Part shown: positions 32,731-41,375 of the stretch, piece by piece
Position numbering within the stretch: position 1 is the first letter of the stretch
Layout of the letters: each line of letters starts with the position of its first letter
Source: an uncultured Clostridia bacterium
GTDB taxonomy: Bacteria > Bacillota > Clostridia > UMGS1810
DNA length: 50,988 nucleotides
Direction: 5' to 3'
Assembly (NCBI GenBank): GCA_937959315.1
Contig: CALGRC010000003.1
Span: 1-50,988, forward strand
Notes under the pieces: model-generated
Told to the model about the DNA's origin: nothing
The model's input: the letters and a program-made list of their open reading frames with translations, nothing else
Database searches by the model: none
Translations under genes and position numbers: made by a program

Positions 32731-34011
32731 TTACAATAAAGCCTGTGGTCTGATGCAGTCGGTGCCCATATAGGGGCGGAGCGCCTCCGGAATGGTCACG
32801 CTGCCGTCGGCGTTTTGGTAATTTTCCAAAATAGCCGCTGTGGTGCGCCCAATAGCGACCCCGCTGCCGTTTAAGGTGTGTACATATTGTGCTTTGTCCT
32901 TTTGGCTCTTTTTGTACCGGATATTAGCCCTTCGTGCCTGGAAATCTTCAAAATTGGAGCAGGAAGATATTTCTACATAGCGGCCGTAGCTTGGCATCCA
33001 TACTTCAATATCATATTTCATAGCTGCGGTAAAGCCCAAATCACCCACGCAGATTTTTACTACCCGGTAGGGGAGGCCCAAAAGCTGCAAGACCCGTTCT
33101 GCATCATTTGTCAGTTTTTCTAATTCTTCATAGTAATGTTCCGGTTCGGTGAATTTTACCAGCTCTACTTTATTAAACTGGTGCTGGCGGATAAGCCCGC
33201 GGGTATCCTTGCCGGCAGATCCTGCTTCTGAACGGAAGCAAGCGGAATAAGCGGCAAATTTGAGCGGGAGCTGGGAACCGTCAATGATTTCATCCCGGTA
33301 CAGGTTTGTCACCGGCACTTCGGCAGTGGGGATAAGGAAGTAGTCGGTGCCCGCCACTTTGTAAGCGTCCTCTTCAAATTTGGGAAGCTGGCCGGTGCCC
33401 ACCATACTGTGCCGGTGTACCATATAGGGAGGGAACACTTCGGTATAGCCGTTTTCAGTGTGGGTGTTCAAATAAAAATTGACAATGGAACGTTCCAGCC
33501 GTGCACCCAGCCCTTTGTAAAAGGTGAAGCGGGAACCGGTAACCTTTGCGGCGGCGTCCGGATCTAAAATGCCAAGGTCTGCGCCAATGTCCCAATGTGC
33601 TTTTGGCTGGAAAGAAAAGGCGGTTGGCTCCGACCAGCGGCGGATTTCCACGTTGTCTTCGTCGGTATCGCCGTCCGGCACGGTTTCATTTGGGATATTG
33701 GGGATGGTAAGCAAAAGCTGCTGCAAGGCGTCTTCTGTTTGACGCACATGGTCGTCCAGCGCTTTGATTTGTTCGGAGAGCTGCTTCATCTCTTCAAAGA
33801 TAGGCGCGGTGTCCTTTCCTTCTTTTTTCAGCGCAGGAATCTGCTTGCTGACAGCATTTTGTTTGGATTTTAGCTGTTCTACTTCAAATAACAGCTCCCG
33901 GCGGTTGGCGTCCAGTTCCAGCAGCCGGTCTAAATGGATGGGTTCTTTGCGCCGTGCCAGCGCTTGTTTTACTTCTTCCGGGTTTTCCCGGATACGCTTG
34001 ATGTCCAACAT
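32731..34011 (-). CDS. serS: Seryl-tRNA synthetase
   Basis: A 426-residue class II synthetase. The N-terminal coiled-coil arm (MLDIKRIRENPEEVKQALARR to about residue 100) grips the long arm of tRNA-Ser; the catalytic domain has TAEVPVTN, FRSEAGSAGKDTRGLIRQHQF (motif 2) and the C-terminal GSGVAIGRTTAAILENYQ (motif 3). No T-box leader is visible upstream on this strand. AAGGGGGAG precedes the ATG. The gene is the last of the leftward block. Confidence 0.96.
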   Translation of the reverse strand: MLDIKRIRENPEEVKQALARRKEPIHLDRLLELDANRRELLFEVEQLKSKQNAVSKQIPALKKEGKDTAPIFEEMKQLSEQIKALDDHVRQTEDALQQLLLTIPNIPNETVPDGDTDEDNVEIRRWSEPTAFSFQPKAHWDIGADLGILDPDAAAKVTGSRFTFYKGLGARLERSIVNFYLNTHTENGYTEVFPPYMVHRHSMVGTGQLPKFEEDAYKVAGTDYFLIPTAEVPVTNLYRDEIIDGSQLPLKFAAYSACFRSEAGSAGKDTRGLIRQHQFNKVELVKFTEPEHYYEELEKLTNDAERVLQLLGLPYRVVKICVGDLGFTAAMKYDIEVWMPSYGRYVEISSCSNFEDFQARRANIRYKKSQKDKAQYVHTLNGSGVAIGRTTAAILENYQNADGSVTIPEALRPYMGTDCIRPQALL

Positions 34012-34025
34012 AACTAAGCTCCCCC

Positions 34026-34448
34026 TTAAGGATTGATTTTATCATATAGATAGCCCTGTGTTTCATCCAATGCTGCGCGGTCCACGTCTTTCAGCATGTC
34101 GCGGGCGGCGCGGGTGCTGCCGTCTTCATATAGCTCTGCTGCTTCCAGCAGTGTTTTATCAATGGCAGCTTTGGCCGTTTGGGCATCCTGCTGTGCTTTT
34201 TTTTGCGCGTCAAGTTCTTCTTTCAAATCATCTACCTGTGCATTGACGGCTTTTAGCTGGTCGGAAAGTTCCTGATTGCGCGCGGTCAGCTCTGAAACGC
34301 TTTCCTGCATGCCTCTGCTTTTGTTTTCATGTTCTGCCAGCTCTTTTTTGTAATTATTTTGCGTCAGACCGGCAATCAATATCAAAACCAGGGCAAAGGT
34401 AAACAAAATGATGGTGTAAAGCCATAAGAATTTTGTGTTTTGCTTCAC
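34026..34448 (-). CDS. Membrane-anchored coiled-coil protein next to spo0J
   Basis: A 140-residue protein with one membrane helix (residues about 8-28), then a long coiled coil (LAEHENKSRGMQESVSELTARNQELSDQLKAVNAQVDDLKEELDAQKKA) and a helical tail with TPR-like spacing (AAELYEDGSTRAARDMLKDVD). No named family recognised. GTG start with AAGGAGCTG upstream. It lies between spo0J and serS on the same strand, with a parS site in the gap to spo0J, which makes a link to cell division or chromosome segregation conceivable, no more. Confidence 0.7.
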   Translation of the reverse strand: MKQNTKFLWLYTIILFTFALVLILIAGLTQNNYKKELAEHENKSRGMQESVSELTARNQELSDQLKAVNAQVDDLKEELDAQKKAQQDAQTAKAAIDKTLLEAAELYEDGSTRAARDMLKDVDRAALDETQGYLYDKINP

Positions 34449-34474
34449 AGCCTGTTCAGCTCCTTTTTGATTTT

Positions 34475-34490
34475 TGTTCCACGTGGAACA
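34475..34490. promoter_or_regulatory. parS site (perfect palindrome)
   Basis: TGTTCCACGTGGAACA is a perfect 16-base palindrome with the CACGTG core of Firmicute parS. Spo0J should load here and spread. It lies downstream of spo0J. Confidence 0.93.
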
Positions 34491-34499
34491 GTGTATCTG

Positions 34500-34589
34500 C
34501 TTTAAAATGGCTCTTTCATAAAAAAAGTGCGGTTTTCATCAAATGATATGCGCCATACCAAAAACGTGCGGGAAATAGCCATTTTAAAG
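34500..34589. repeat. 90-bp element with 13-bp perfect inverted ends
   Basis: CTTTAAAATGGCT at the left end is the exact complement of AGCCATTTTAAAG at the right end, 64 bases apart. The inside has no gene or further long stem. No clear target-site duplication flanks it. Confidence 0.5.
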
Positions 34590-34601
34590 GGGCGGATTTT
34601 G

Positions 34602-35447
34602 TCACTTTTCCAAAAGTTTTACAATTCTTTCCAAATCAGACGGGCCGTAATATTCAATTTCAATTTTGCCCTTTGCTTTCCCGTTGATAATTTTCACCTT
34701 GGTTCCAAAATTCCCAGCCAACTGTTTTTCCAGTGCCATCAGCGCGACTTTCACATTGACATCTTCCTGCTGTTTTGGCTTTCGCTTTTTGGGGGATGTT
34801 TTTGCTATGGTTTCCAGTTCCCGTACACTAATACCTTGCTCCACCACCATGCGGGCCAGTTCCGACTGCCGTTTGGGGCTTTCGCATGACAACAGTACTT
34901 TGGCATGGCCAAAGGAAAGCTGTTTGCTGGAAATAAGGCCGATCACATCTTTGGGCAGGTTCAGCAGTCGCAGGGAATTTGCCACCGATGACCGGCTTTT
35001 GGATAATTTTTTAGAAATTTGTTCCTGTGTCAGGGAAAATTCATCCATCAGCTTTTTATAACCCAGCGCCTCTTCAATGGGGTTTAAATCCTGCCGCTGC
35101 AAATTTTCAATGAGCGCCAGTTCATATACCCGCTGGTTGTCAATGGTGCGGATGATGGCCGGGATGGTCTTTTTCCCGGCCAGCTTGGAGGCGCGCCACC
35201 GCCGTTCGCCTGCAATAATCTGATAAAACCCGGTATCCAGTTTATGGACAATGATGGGCTGGATCACCCCGTGTTCGCGGATGGAATCGGCCAAATCGGA
35301 TAATTTGTCTTCATCAAAATCGGTGCGCGGCTGCTGGCGGTTTGGCTCTACTTCTATCAGTTTGAGGTCAACAACTGTTTCGCCGGGCGCGGCTGATATA
35401 TCGTTGAACAGGGCGTCCAAGCCCTTCCCAAGACCTTTTTTTTGCAT
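34602..35447 (-). CDS. parB: Chromosome-partitioning protein ParB (Spo0J)
   Basis: A 281-residue CTP-dependent DNA clamp that loads at parS and recruits condensin to the origin region. The start MQKKGLGKGLDALFND is the family's Soj-activating N-terminus; next come the GERRWRA motif (CTP site), NLQRQDLNPIEEALGYK, and the HTH around QEQISKKLSKSRSSVANSLRLL. The ATG used lies after AAGGAAGTG; the open frame has an earlier ATG. It starts four bases after the soj stop, forming the soj-spo0J operon. Confidence 0.95.
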   Translation of the reverse strand: MQKKGLGKGLDALFNDISAAPGETVVDLKLIEVEPNRQQPRTDFDEDKLSDLADSIREHGVIQPIIVHKLDTGFYQIIAGERRWRASKLAGKKTIPAIIRTIDNQRVYELALIENLQRQDLNPIEEALGYKKLMDEFSLTQEQISKKLSKSRSSVANSLRLLNLPKDVIGLISSKQLSFGHAKVLLSCESPKRQSELARMVVEQGISVRELETIAKTSPKKRKPKQQEDVNVKVALMALEKQLAGNFGTKVKIINGKAKGKIEIEYYGPSDLERIVKLLEK

Positions 35448-35451
35448 ATGT

Positions 35452-36225
35452 TCACTTCCTTTCGGCATTGTTGTCTATCACTTCCTGTGCCAAATCCATA
35501 TAGCATTCGGCGCCGCGGGAGTGTTTGTCGTAAATATGGATGGGCTGCCCAAAACTGGGCGCTTCGCTCAGCCGTACATTGCGCGGGATGACAGAGGCGT
35601 ATACTTTTTGCGGGTAAAACCGTTTTACCTCGTCTGCCACCTGGATGGACAGATTGGTGCGGGCGTCAAACATGGTGAGCAGCACCCCTTCAATGTCCAG
35701 TTCGGGGTTGAGCGACTGCCGCACTTTACGGATGGTGCCGGTGAGCTGGCTTAACCCTTCCAACGCATAATATTCGCATTGGATGGGGATTAAGATGGTA
35801 TCGGCGGCCACCAAAGCATTGAGGGTTAGCAGCCCCAGCGACGGCGGGCAATCGATGATGATAAAATCATAGGCGGGTTTGATGTGTGCCATGGCGTGTT
35901 TTAGCCGGAATTCCCGCCCTTCCATAAGTACCAGTTCCACTTCCGCGCCGGCCAGTTCCACATTGGACGGGCAGAGGGAGAGGTTTGGAACGGATGTTTC
36001 CACACAGGCGGTTTGTATATCCAGTTCCCCTGACAGTACGCCATACACCGAATGCTGTATTTGCCGCGGGTCTGCCCCTACGCCGCTGCTGGCGTTGCCC
36101 TGCGGGTCCAGGTCGATGAGCAGCACACGCTTACCCAGCGCGGCCAAGCAGGCGCTTAAGTTGATGGCGGTGGTGGTTTTCCCTACGCCGCCCTTCTGAT
36201 TGGCAACGGCAATACATTTTCCCAT
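35452..36225 (-). CDS. parA: Chromosome-partitioning ATPase ParA (Soj)
   Basis: A 257-residue ParA/MinD-type ATPase. The deviant Walker A KGGVGKTTTAINLSA lies at residues 11-25, the switch DLDPQGNASSGVG near 40, and DCPPSLGLLTLNAL near 125. In Bacillus Soj also regulates DnaA. Its ATG follows AAAGGGGG. The promoter upstream overlaps a parS-like site. Confidence 0.96.
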   Translation of the reverse strand: MGKCIAVANQKGGVGKTTTAINLSACLAALGKRVLLIDLDPQGNASSGVGADPRQIQHSVYGVLSGELDIQTACVETSVPNLSLCPSNVELAGAEVELVLMEGREFRLKHAMAHIKPAYDFIIIDCPPSLGLLTLNALVAADTILIPIQCEYYALEGLSQLTGTIRKVRQSLNPELDIEGVLLTMFDARTNLSIQVADEVKRFYPQKVYASVIPRNVRLSEAPSFGQPIHIYDKHSRGAECYMDLAQEVIDNNAERK

Positions 36226-36261
36226 ACGCCGCCCCCTTTCGTCAGTTTGATATCAAATACC

Positions 36262-36292
36262 ATTATACCATACAATTGTTCCACATGGAACA
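36262..36292 (-). promoter_or_regulatory. soj promoter overlapping a parS-like site
   Basis: On the minus strand the extended -10 box TGGTATAAT (36262-36270) is 17 bases from TTCCAT (-35, 36285-36290). TGTTCCACATGGAACA (36277-36292), a parS with one base off the palindrome, covers the -35 box. Spo0J binding here would compete with RNA polymerase. Confidence 0.75.
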
Positions 36293-36300
36293 TTTTTTAT

Positions 36301-36338
36301 AAAAAAATCCGCCGGAACAGGAAAAATTCCGGCGGATA
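36301..36338 (-). terminator. Terminator after noc
   Basis: ATCCGCCGGAA and TTCCGGCGGAT pair around a 9-base loop; a seven-T run follows on the minus strand. It separates noc from soj. Confidence 0.88.
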
Positions 36339-36354
36339 TAATGGGAATTTAAAA

Positions 36355-37173
36355 CTAAGCATTTTTGGGGATTTTAATGGTATATTCTACATAATTATCG
36401 TATTCCCGCTGGGAAGATACCGCATTGATGCCCGATTCCCGCATGACCGAAACGGCATGCCGGATGGTATTTAAGAAAATTCGGACGTCTTTGAGTACCC
36501 GCACCCGTTTGGGGCGGCTGGCCAGTGGATCTTGCGCTTGTTCCTGCAATGTCCGCTCAATGAGCGCGTCGGTTTCTTTGACGTTGAGGCCTTGTGTGCA
36601 GACAAGTTTGAGGACGGAAAGCTGCGCCGCTTCATCGGGCAGCCGCAGCAATGCACGTGCATGCCGTTCGGTTAGGCCATAATCTGCAATGATTTTTTTC
36701 ACAGATGGCGATAGCTTTAACAGACGCAGTTTGTTGGCGACTGTGGATTGGTTTTTGCCGATTTTGGCGGCAAGCTCTTCTTGTGTGAAACCGTGCTTGG
36801 AAAGCAGCAGGTTGTAAGCTTCCGCTTCTTCCATAAAAGATAAATCCTGCCGCTGGACATTTTCAATCAGCGCCACTACGGCGCTGTCGTCGTCGCACAT
36901 ATCAACGGGGATGGCTGGGATGCGGGTAAGGCCTGCCCTCATAGCTGCGCGCAGCCGCCGTTCGCCGGCAATCAGTTCAAATTGGCCGCCCGGCAGCCGC
37001 CGCACCGAAATGGGCTGCAGCACGCCATACTGCCGGATGGAGCTGGAAAGCTCGTCCAATGCATGCGCGTCAAATACCTTCCGCGGCTGATGGGGATTGG
37101 GCAGAACGTTATGGACGGGAATTTGTATGACCGTCTGTTTGGAACGTTCGGATGGTTTAAACAATGCTACCAT
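36355..37173 (-). CDS. noc: Nucleoid occlusion protein Noc
   Basis: A 272-residue ParB paralogue. Noc binds its own sites and, with CTP, attaches to the membrane to keep the division ring off the chromosome. The N-terminus is amphipathic and short (MVALFKPSERSK), as needed for membrane targeting; GERRLRAAMRAG and NVQRQDLSFMEEAEAYNLL follow, then the HTH QEELAAKIGKNQSTVANKLRLL. The gene lies next to rsmG as in Bacillus, which distinguishes it from spo0J. It has its own promoter and terminator. Confidence 0.92.
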   Translation of the reverse strand: MVALFKPSERSKQTVIQIPVHNVLPNPHQPRKVFDAHALDELSSSIRQYGVLQPISVRRLPGGQFELIAGERRLRAAMRAGLTRIPAIPVDMCDDDSAVVALIENVQRQDLSFMEEAEAYNLLLSKHGFTQEELAAKIGKNQSTVANKLRLLKLSPSVKKIIADYGLTERHARALLRLPDEAAQLSVLKLVCTQGLNVKETDALIERTLQEQAQDPLASRPKRVRVLKDVRIFLNTIRHAVSVMRESGINAVSSQREYDNYVEYTIKIPKNA

Positions 37174-37199
37174 ATGAACACCTCATTTGTAAAAATTTT

Positions 37200-37213
37200 A
37201 TGTACCGGGAAAT
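37200..37213. promoter_or_regulatory. Noc-binding-site-like sequence in the noc leader
   Basis: ATGTACCGGGAAAT agrees at 12 of 14 positions with the Bacillus Noc site ATTTCCCGGGAAAT. A weaker match, ATTTCCCGCTATTT, is at 37310-37323. Both lie around the noc promoter. Confidence 0.45.
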
Positions 37214-37233
37214 ACTGTTTCTTTATGTTCCTT

Positions 37234-37262
37234 ATTATAGCATAAATATGCAGATTATGGAA
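37234..37262 (-). promoter_or_regulatory. Promoter of noc
   Basis: TATAAT with preceding TGC (extended -10) and TTCCAT 17 bases upstream on the minus strand, the same hexamers as the soj promoter. Confidence 0.6.
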
Positions 37263-37317
37263 ATAAAATCGTTCGTAAAATTTTTACAAATTCGAGGTTC
37301 TTTCGCGGTATTTCCCG

Positions 37318-38016
37318 CTATTTGAGCGGGTCTTTTGCAGGTTTTGGGGCTTTCCGGGGATATTTTGTCGATGTGTTTTTTACTTTTTTTATCACCAGCA
37401 GATTGTGTTTTAGGTCGGTAGAGGGGATTTCATAGCGGACAATGCGTTCCAGTTCGCCGCCCAGCAGCCGCACGGCGTTTTCGGCCGCCTGCATTTCTTC
37501 CGACGCCGCCGGCCCCTTCATGGCAATAAAATATCCGCCCACCTTGACAAACGGCAGGCACAGTTCAGAAAGTGTGGACAGGTTTGCAACCGCGCGCGAT
37601 ATGCACACGTCGAATTGCCCGCGGTATGCGGCGTCCTGCCCGGCGTCCTCCGCCCGCGCATGGACGGCGCGGATACCGGTTAGCCCCAGTTCCTCGGCTG
37701 CTGTGTTTAAAAACCGTACCCGCTTGGCAAGCGAGTCCAGCAAGGTTACCGACAAATCGCTTTGGCAGATTTTAAGCGGGATACCCGGCAATCCCGCGCC
37801 GCTGCCAACATCCATGACGCTGGCGCCTTCAAAAAAGACGTTGGATTCCAGCGCGGCAATGGAATCTAAAAAATGCTTGGTGATAACCTCGTGCTCATTG
37901 GTGATGGCAGTCAGGTTGATGCGGCTGTTCCAGTCCAGCAGCAAATCAAAATAGGCGGCAAGCTTGGCCGCCTGCGGGCGGGTAACGCCCGCCTCCAGCA
38001 GCAGGGATGTCTGCAT
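37318..38016 (-). CDS. rsmG: 16S rRNA m7G527 methyltransferase RsmG (GidB)
   Basis: A 232-residue SAM-dependent methyltransferase acting on 16S rRNA. The SAM-binding motif DVGSGAGLPGIPL is near residue 73, CISRAVANLSTL and the closing HNLLVIKK are typical. The long open frame upstream runs through the ileS terminator and is not used; the ATG after GGGAGGTAA is. A Lys/Pro-rich tail ends the protein. In Bacillus it follows mnmG; here it precedes noc only. Confidence 0.95.
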   Translation of the reverse strand: MQTSLLLEAGVTRPQAAKLAAYFDLLLDWNSRINLTAITNEHEVITKHFLDSIAALESNVFFEGASVMDVGSGAGLPGIPLKICQSDLSVTLLDSLAKRVRFLNTAAEELGLTGIRAVHARAEDAGQDAAYRGQFDVCISRAVANLSTLSELCLPFVKVGGYFIAMKGPAASEEMQAAENAVRLLGGELERIVRYEIPSTDLKHNLLVIKKVKNTSTKYPRKAPKPAKDPLK

Positions 38017-38032
38017 AGGGTTTACCTCCCGT

Positions 38033-38064
38033 AAAAAAACCGCCAGAGTGTTGGCTGGCGGTTT
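38033..38064 (-). terminator. Terminator after ileS
   Basis: ACCGCCAG and CTGGCGGT pair and are followed by a T-run on the minus strand. Confidence 0.88.
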
Positions 38065-38074
38065 CGATTTTGGT

Positions 38075-40849
38075 TTATTCAACAGCGTGCGCACAGCGGT
38101 CGCACAAATCGGGGTGGTCGGCATGGGTGCCAACCGATGGGCTGTACATCCAGCACCGCTGGCATTTTTCGCCTGGCGCTTGCTCGACGGTGATGAAAAG
38201 CCCGGCGGTGTCTTCCGCCTTCCACGCCGTATCCGGCGCAGGGCAGGGAAGCACTTCCACAGCCGAGACAATCAGCAAGGTGGCCAGGTCGTTTTGCTTC
38301 AAGAAATCGGCCAGCCCGCCGTCGGCATACAGCTTGACCAGTGCGTTTAAGCTGTGGCCAATGATTTTTTCATTGCGGGCATTCTCCAGCGCCTTGCTCA
38401 CGTCGCTGCGGATAGCAAGGATGCGGTTGTAGGTTTCCTCCAGCGCAGCGTCCTCCAGCGACGGGTCGGGCTGCGGGATGTCGTTGAACACCGCGCCGTC
38501 CAGGTTGTCGGTGGATTTGTGCGGCATGGCGGCCCAGATTTCCTCAGCGGTGAAGCACAGCACCGGGGTGAGCATACGCACCAGCATATCTAGAATGCGC
38601 CAGATGGCCGTCTGTGCGCTGCGGCGCGCGGCGGAACCGGGCTTGCTGGTGTACAGCCGGTCTTTGATGACGTCCAGATAGAAGTTGCTCATATCCACCA
38701 CGCAGAAACTGTGTATCGCGTGGAACATCACATGGAAATCGTAGGTTTCATAGCCGCTGCGTACCGTTTTGAGCACTTGGTTTGCGCGCATCAGCGCCCA
38801 GCGGTCCAACTCCTGCAGCTCGCTGTCAGGCACCAGGTCGGTATCCGGATGGAAGTCAAACAGATTGCCCAGGATGTAGCGGGCGGTATTGCGGATTTTG
38901 CGGTAGCTTTCAGACAACTGCTTAAGGATGGCCTGGCTCATGCGCATATCCGATTTAAAGTCCGCCGTCACCACCCACAGCCGCAAAATGTCAATGCCGT
39001 ACTGCTTGGCAATCTCCAGCGGGCTTACTGTATTGCCCTTGGATTTGGACATTTTTTTGCCGTCGTCGTCAATGGTAAAGCCGTGGGTCAGCACCGCCTT
39101 ATAGGGCGCTTTGCCGGTCAGCGCCACCGAGGTGAGCAAAGACGACTGGAACCAGCCGCGGTATTGGTCGTTTCCTTCCAAATAGAGGTCGGCCGGCCAG
39201 TGGTGGTCTTTGCGGCCCTGGCACACCACAAAATGGCTGGAGCCCGAATCAAACCATACGTCCATGATATCTTTTTCTTTGTTAAAATGCGTGTGGCCGC
39301 ACTTGGGGCATTTGGTGCCGGCCGGCAGGATGCCGTCCGCTTCCATCTCATACCAGGCGTCCGAGCCCTTTTCACGGAAGAGCGCCGCAACTGCCGCCGT
39401 GGTATCGGCATTGATCAGTGCTTCGCCGCACGCCTTGCAGTAGAATATTGGCAGCGGCACCCCCCACAGCCGCTGGCGGGAAATGCACCAGTCGCTGCGG
39501 TCCTCCACCATTTTTTTGATGCGGTCTTCACCCCACTTGGGCGTCCATTCGGCAGTGGAAATGGCTTTAATGGCGTCTTCTTTGAAGGCGTCCACCGACG
39601 CAAACCACTGTTCGGTCGCGCGGAACACAATGGGGTGGTTGCACCGCCAGCAGTGCGGGTAGGAGTGGGTGATGGGCTCGACGGCCGGCAGCAGGTTGTC
39701 AGCTTTGAGCCGTTCCAGGATGGCTGCGCTGGATTTTGCATAGAACATCCCGGCAAACGGGCCGGCTTCCTCATTCATCATACCATCGTCGTCCACCGGC
39801 ACAATGATGGGCAAATCATAGTTTTTGCAAACCAGGTAGTCGTCTGCGCCGTGCCCCGGTGCCGTATGGACGCAGCCGGTCCCCGCGTCCAGCGTGACGT
39901 GGTCGCCCAATATTACCAGCGAATCGCGGTCTAAAAACGGGTGGCGGCAGGTGACATATTCCAAATCCGCCCCGGAAAATTCCCTGACAATTTCATAGCT
40001 GTCAATGCCTGCGATTTTCGCATAGCTCTCTGCCAAATCACTTGCCACCACATAGTGTTCGCCGTTTGCCGCCATCACGCAGTAGGTAAAGGCGGGGTTT
40101 ACGCAGATAGCCACGTTGCCGGGCAGCGACCAGGTGGTGGTGGTCCAAATGACGAAAAAGACATTGTCCAGGCCGTCAAACTTGCCCTTGCCGTCGGCAA
40201 GCGGGAATTTGACGTAGATGGAGTTGGTTTCGTCGTCTGCATATTCAATTTCCGCTTCGGCCAGCGCGGTCTGGCAGTCGGTGCACCAGTAAACCGGTTT
40301 TTTGCCCTTGTAAATGACCCCTTTTTCGGCCATCGCGCCAAATACCTCTATCTGCTTGGCCTCAAATTCCTTTTGCAGCGTGATATACGGATGGTCGAAA
40401 TCGCCCAGTACGCCCAGACGCTTGAACTGCTCCTTCTGGGTTTCAATATACTGCATGGCAAACTCGTGGCACAGGCGGCGGAAGTCCGCTTCGCTCATTT
40501 CCTGCCGGTTGACTTTGCGTTTTTTGATGGCCTGTATCTCAATGGGCAGCCCGTGGGTGTCCCAGCCGGGGACATAAGGCGCCTTGAAGCCGGTCATATT
40601 TTTGTAGCGCACTACAATGTCTTTTAAAATTTTGTTGAGCGAATGGCCCAAGTGGATGTCGCCGTTGGCAAACGGCGGGCCGTCGTGCAGCACAAACAGC
40701 GGTTTCCCGTCATTGTGCGCCATCAGCTTGTCATACCTGCGCTCCGCTTCCCAGGCCGCGACCAGTTCGGGCTCCTTCTGCGGCAGGCCCGCGCGCATGG
40801 AAAAGTCGGTTTTGGGCAGGTTTAGGGTGTTTGCGTAATCCTGTTCCAC
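38075..40849 (-). CDS. ileS: Isoleucyl-tRNA synthetase
   Basis: A 924-residue class I synthetase of the bacterial, zinc-ended type. HLGH is at residues 66-69, KMSKS at 599-603, and the C-terminal zinc knuckle shows CQRCW and CDRC in the last 40 residues. The editing domain (CP1) lies between, for example GTGCVHTAPGHGADDY. The frame begins earlier, but AAGGAGC about 13 bases ahead of the GTG and the homologous start (EQDYANTLNLPKTDF) favour that GTG. No T-box leader. divIVA lies 29 bases upstream on the same strand. Confidence 0.95.
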   Translation of the reverse strand: MEQDYANTLNLPKTDFSMRAGLPQKEPELVAAWEAERRYDKLMAHNDGKPLFVLHDGPPFANGDIHLGHSLNKILKDIVVRYKNMTGFKAPYVPGWDTHGLPIEIQAIKKRKVNRQEMSEADFRRLCHEFAMQYIETQKEQFKRLGVLGDFDHPYITLQKEFEAKQIEVFGAMAEKGVIYKGKKPVYWCTDCQTALAEAEIEYADDETNSIYVKFPLADGKGKFDGLDNVFFVIWTTTTWSLPGNVAICVNPAFTYCVMAANGEHYVVASDLAESYAKIAGIDSYEIVREFSGADLEYVTCRHPFLDRDSLVILGDHVTLDAGTGCVHTAPGHGADDYLVCKNYDLPIIVPVDDDGMMNEEAGPFAGMFYAKSSAAILERLKADNLLPAVEPITHSYPHCWRCNHPIVFRATEQWFASVDAFKEDAIKAISTAEWTPKWGEDRIKKMVEDRSDWCISRQRLWGVPLPIFYCKACGEALINADTTAAVAALFREKGSDAWYEMEADGILPAGTKCPKCGHTHFNKEKDIMDVWFDSGSSHFVVCQGRKDHHWPADLYLEGNDQYRGWFQSSLLTSVALTGKAPYKAVLTHGFTIDDDGKKMSKSKGNTVSPLEIAKQYGIDILRLWVVTADFKSDMRMSQAILKQLSESYRKIRNTARYILGNLFDFHPDTDLVPDSELQELDRWALMRANQVLKTVRSGYETYDFHVMFHAIHSFCVVDMSNFYLDVIKDRLYTSKPGSAARRSAQTAIWRILDMLVRMLTPVLCFTAEEIWAAMPHKSTDNLDGAVFNDIPQPDPSLEDAALEETYNRILAIRSDVSKALENARNEKIIGHSLNALVKLYADGGLADFLKQNDLATLLIVSAVEVLPCPAPDTAWKAEDTAGLFITVEQAPGEKCQRCWMYSPSVGTHADHPDLCDRCAHAVE

Positions 40850-40878
40850 GTCTTGTTCACAGCTCCTTCTCAAAAGTC

Positions 40879-41334
40879 CTAGAATTCAGCGTTGTCGGTC
40901 ATGGATTTCACGGCGTCAATCTGCGAGGAAAGCATGCCGATCATCCGGCTTTTAAACAGCTCCATCGACTGTTTTAGGTTTTCCGCCTGCTCGGTTAATG
41001 TGGAAACGCTTTTGTTGGCGTTTTCAATGATGGCCTGCGCGCGTTTTTCAGCGTCCTCCACAATCAGGCGGGCGCGCTCCTCGGCGTTGCGCTTGACGTC
41101 CTCGCCGGTACTCTGCGCGACAATCAGCGTGTTCTGCATGGTGTCCTCAATGGATTTATAATGCTCCAGCGCGCCGTTTAATGCGTTGATTTTGTCGTTT
41201 AAATCAATGGAAGATTTGTAAAGCGATTCATAATCGTTGAGCACCAGTTCTAAAAAGTCCTCCACCTCGTCTTTTTGATAGCCGAGTGCGGAGGTCCTGA
41301 ATTTTTTATTCTGGATATCCAATGGCGTCAGCAT
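40879..41334 (-). CDS. divIVA: DivIVA cell-division and polarity protein
   Basis: A 151-residue protein with the DivIVA membrane-curvature domain at its start (MLTPLDIQNKKFRTSALGYQKDEVEDFLELV) followed by coiled coil to the end. It gathers at division sites and poles. The start, MLTPLDI, is conserved. Its place between ylmH and ileS is the same as in Bacillus and many Clostridia. Confidence 0.95.
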   Translation of the reverse strand: MLTPLDIQNKKFRTSALGYQKDEVEDFLELVLNDYESLYKSSIDLNDKINALNGALEHYKSIEDTMQNTLIVAQSTGEDVKRNAEERARLIVEDAEKRAQAIIENANKSVSTLTEQAENLKQSMELFKSRMIGMLSSQIDAVKSMTDNAEF

Positions 41335-41375
41335 CCCATATCCCTCATTTCTACCATAAGCTATCGTGTTGGTTT

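Noticed and set aside
34020..34100. T-box leader for serS (also checked before metG and ileS)
   Set aside because: No specifier stem, no conserved T-box bulge and too little leader length.
40842..40857. parS-like sequence at the start of ileS
   Set aside because: Only the left ten bases match; the right half is not complementary.
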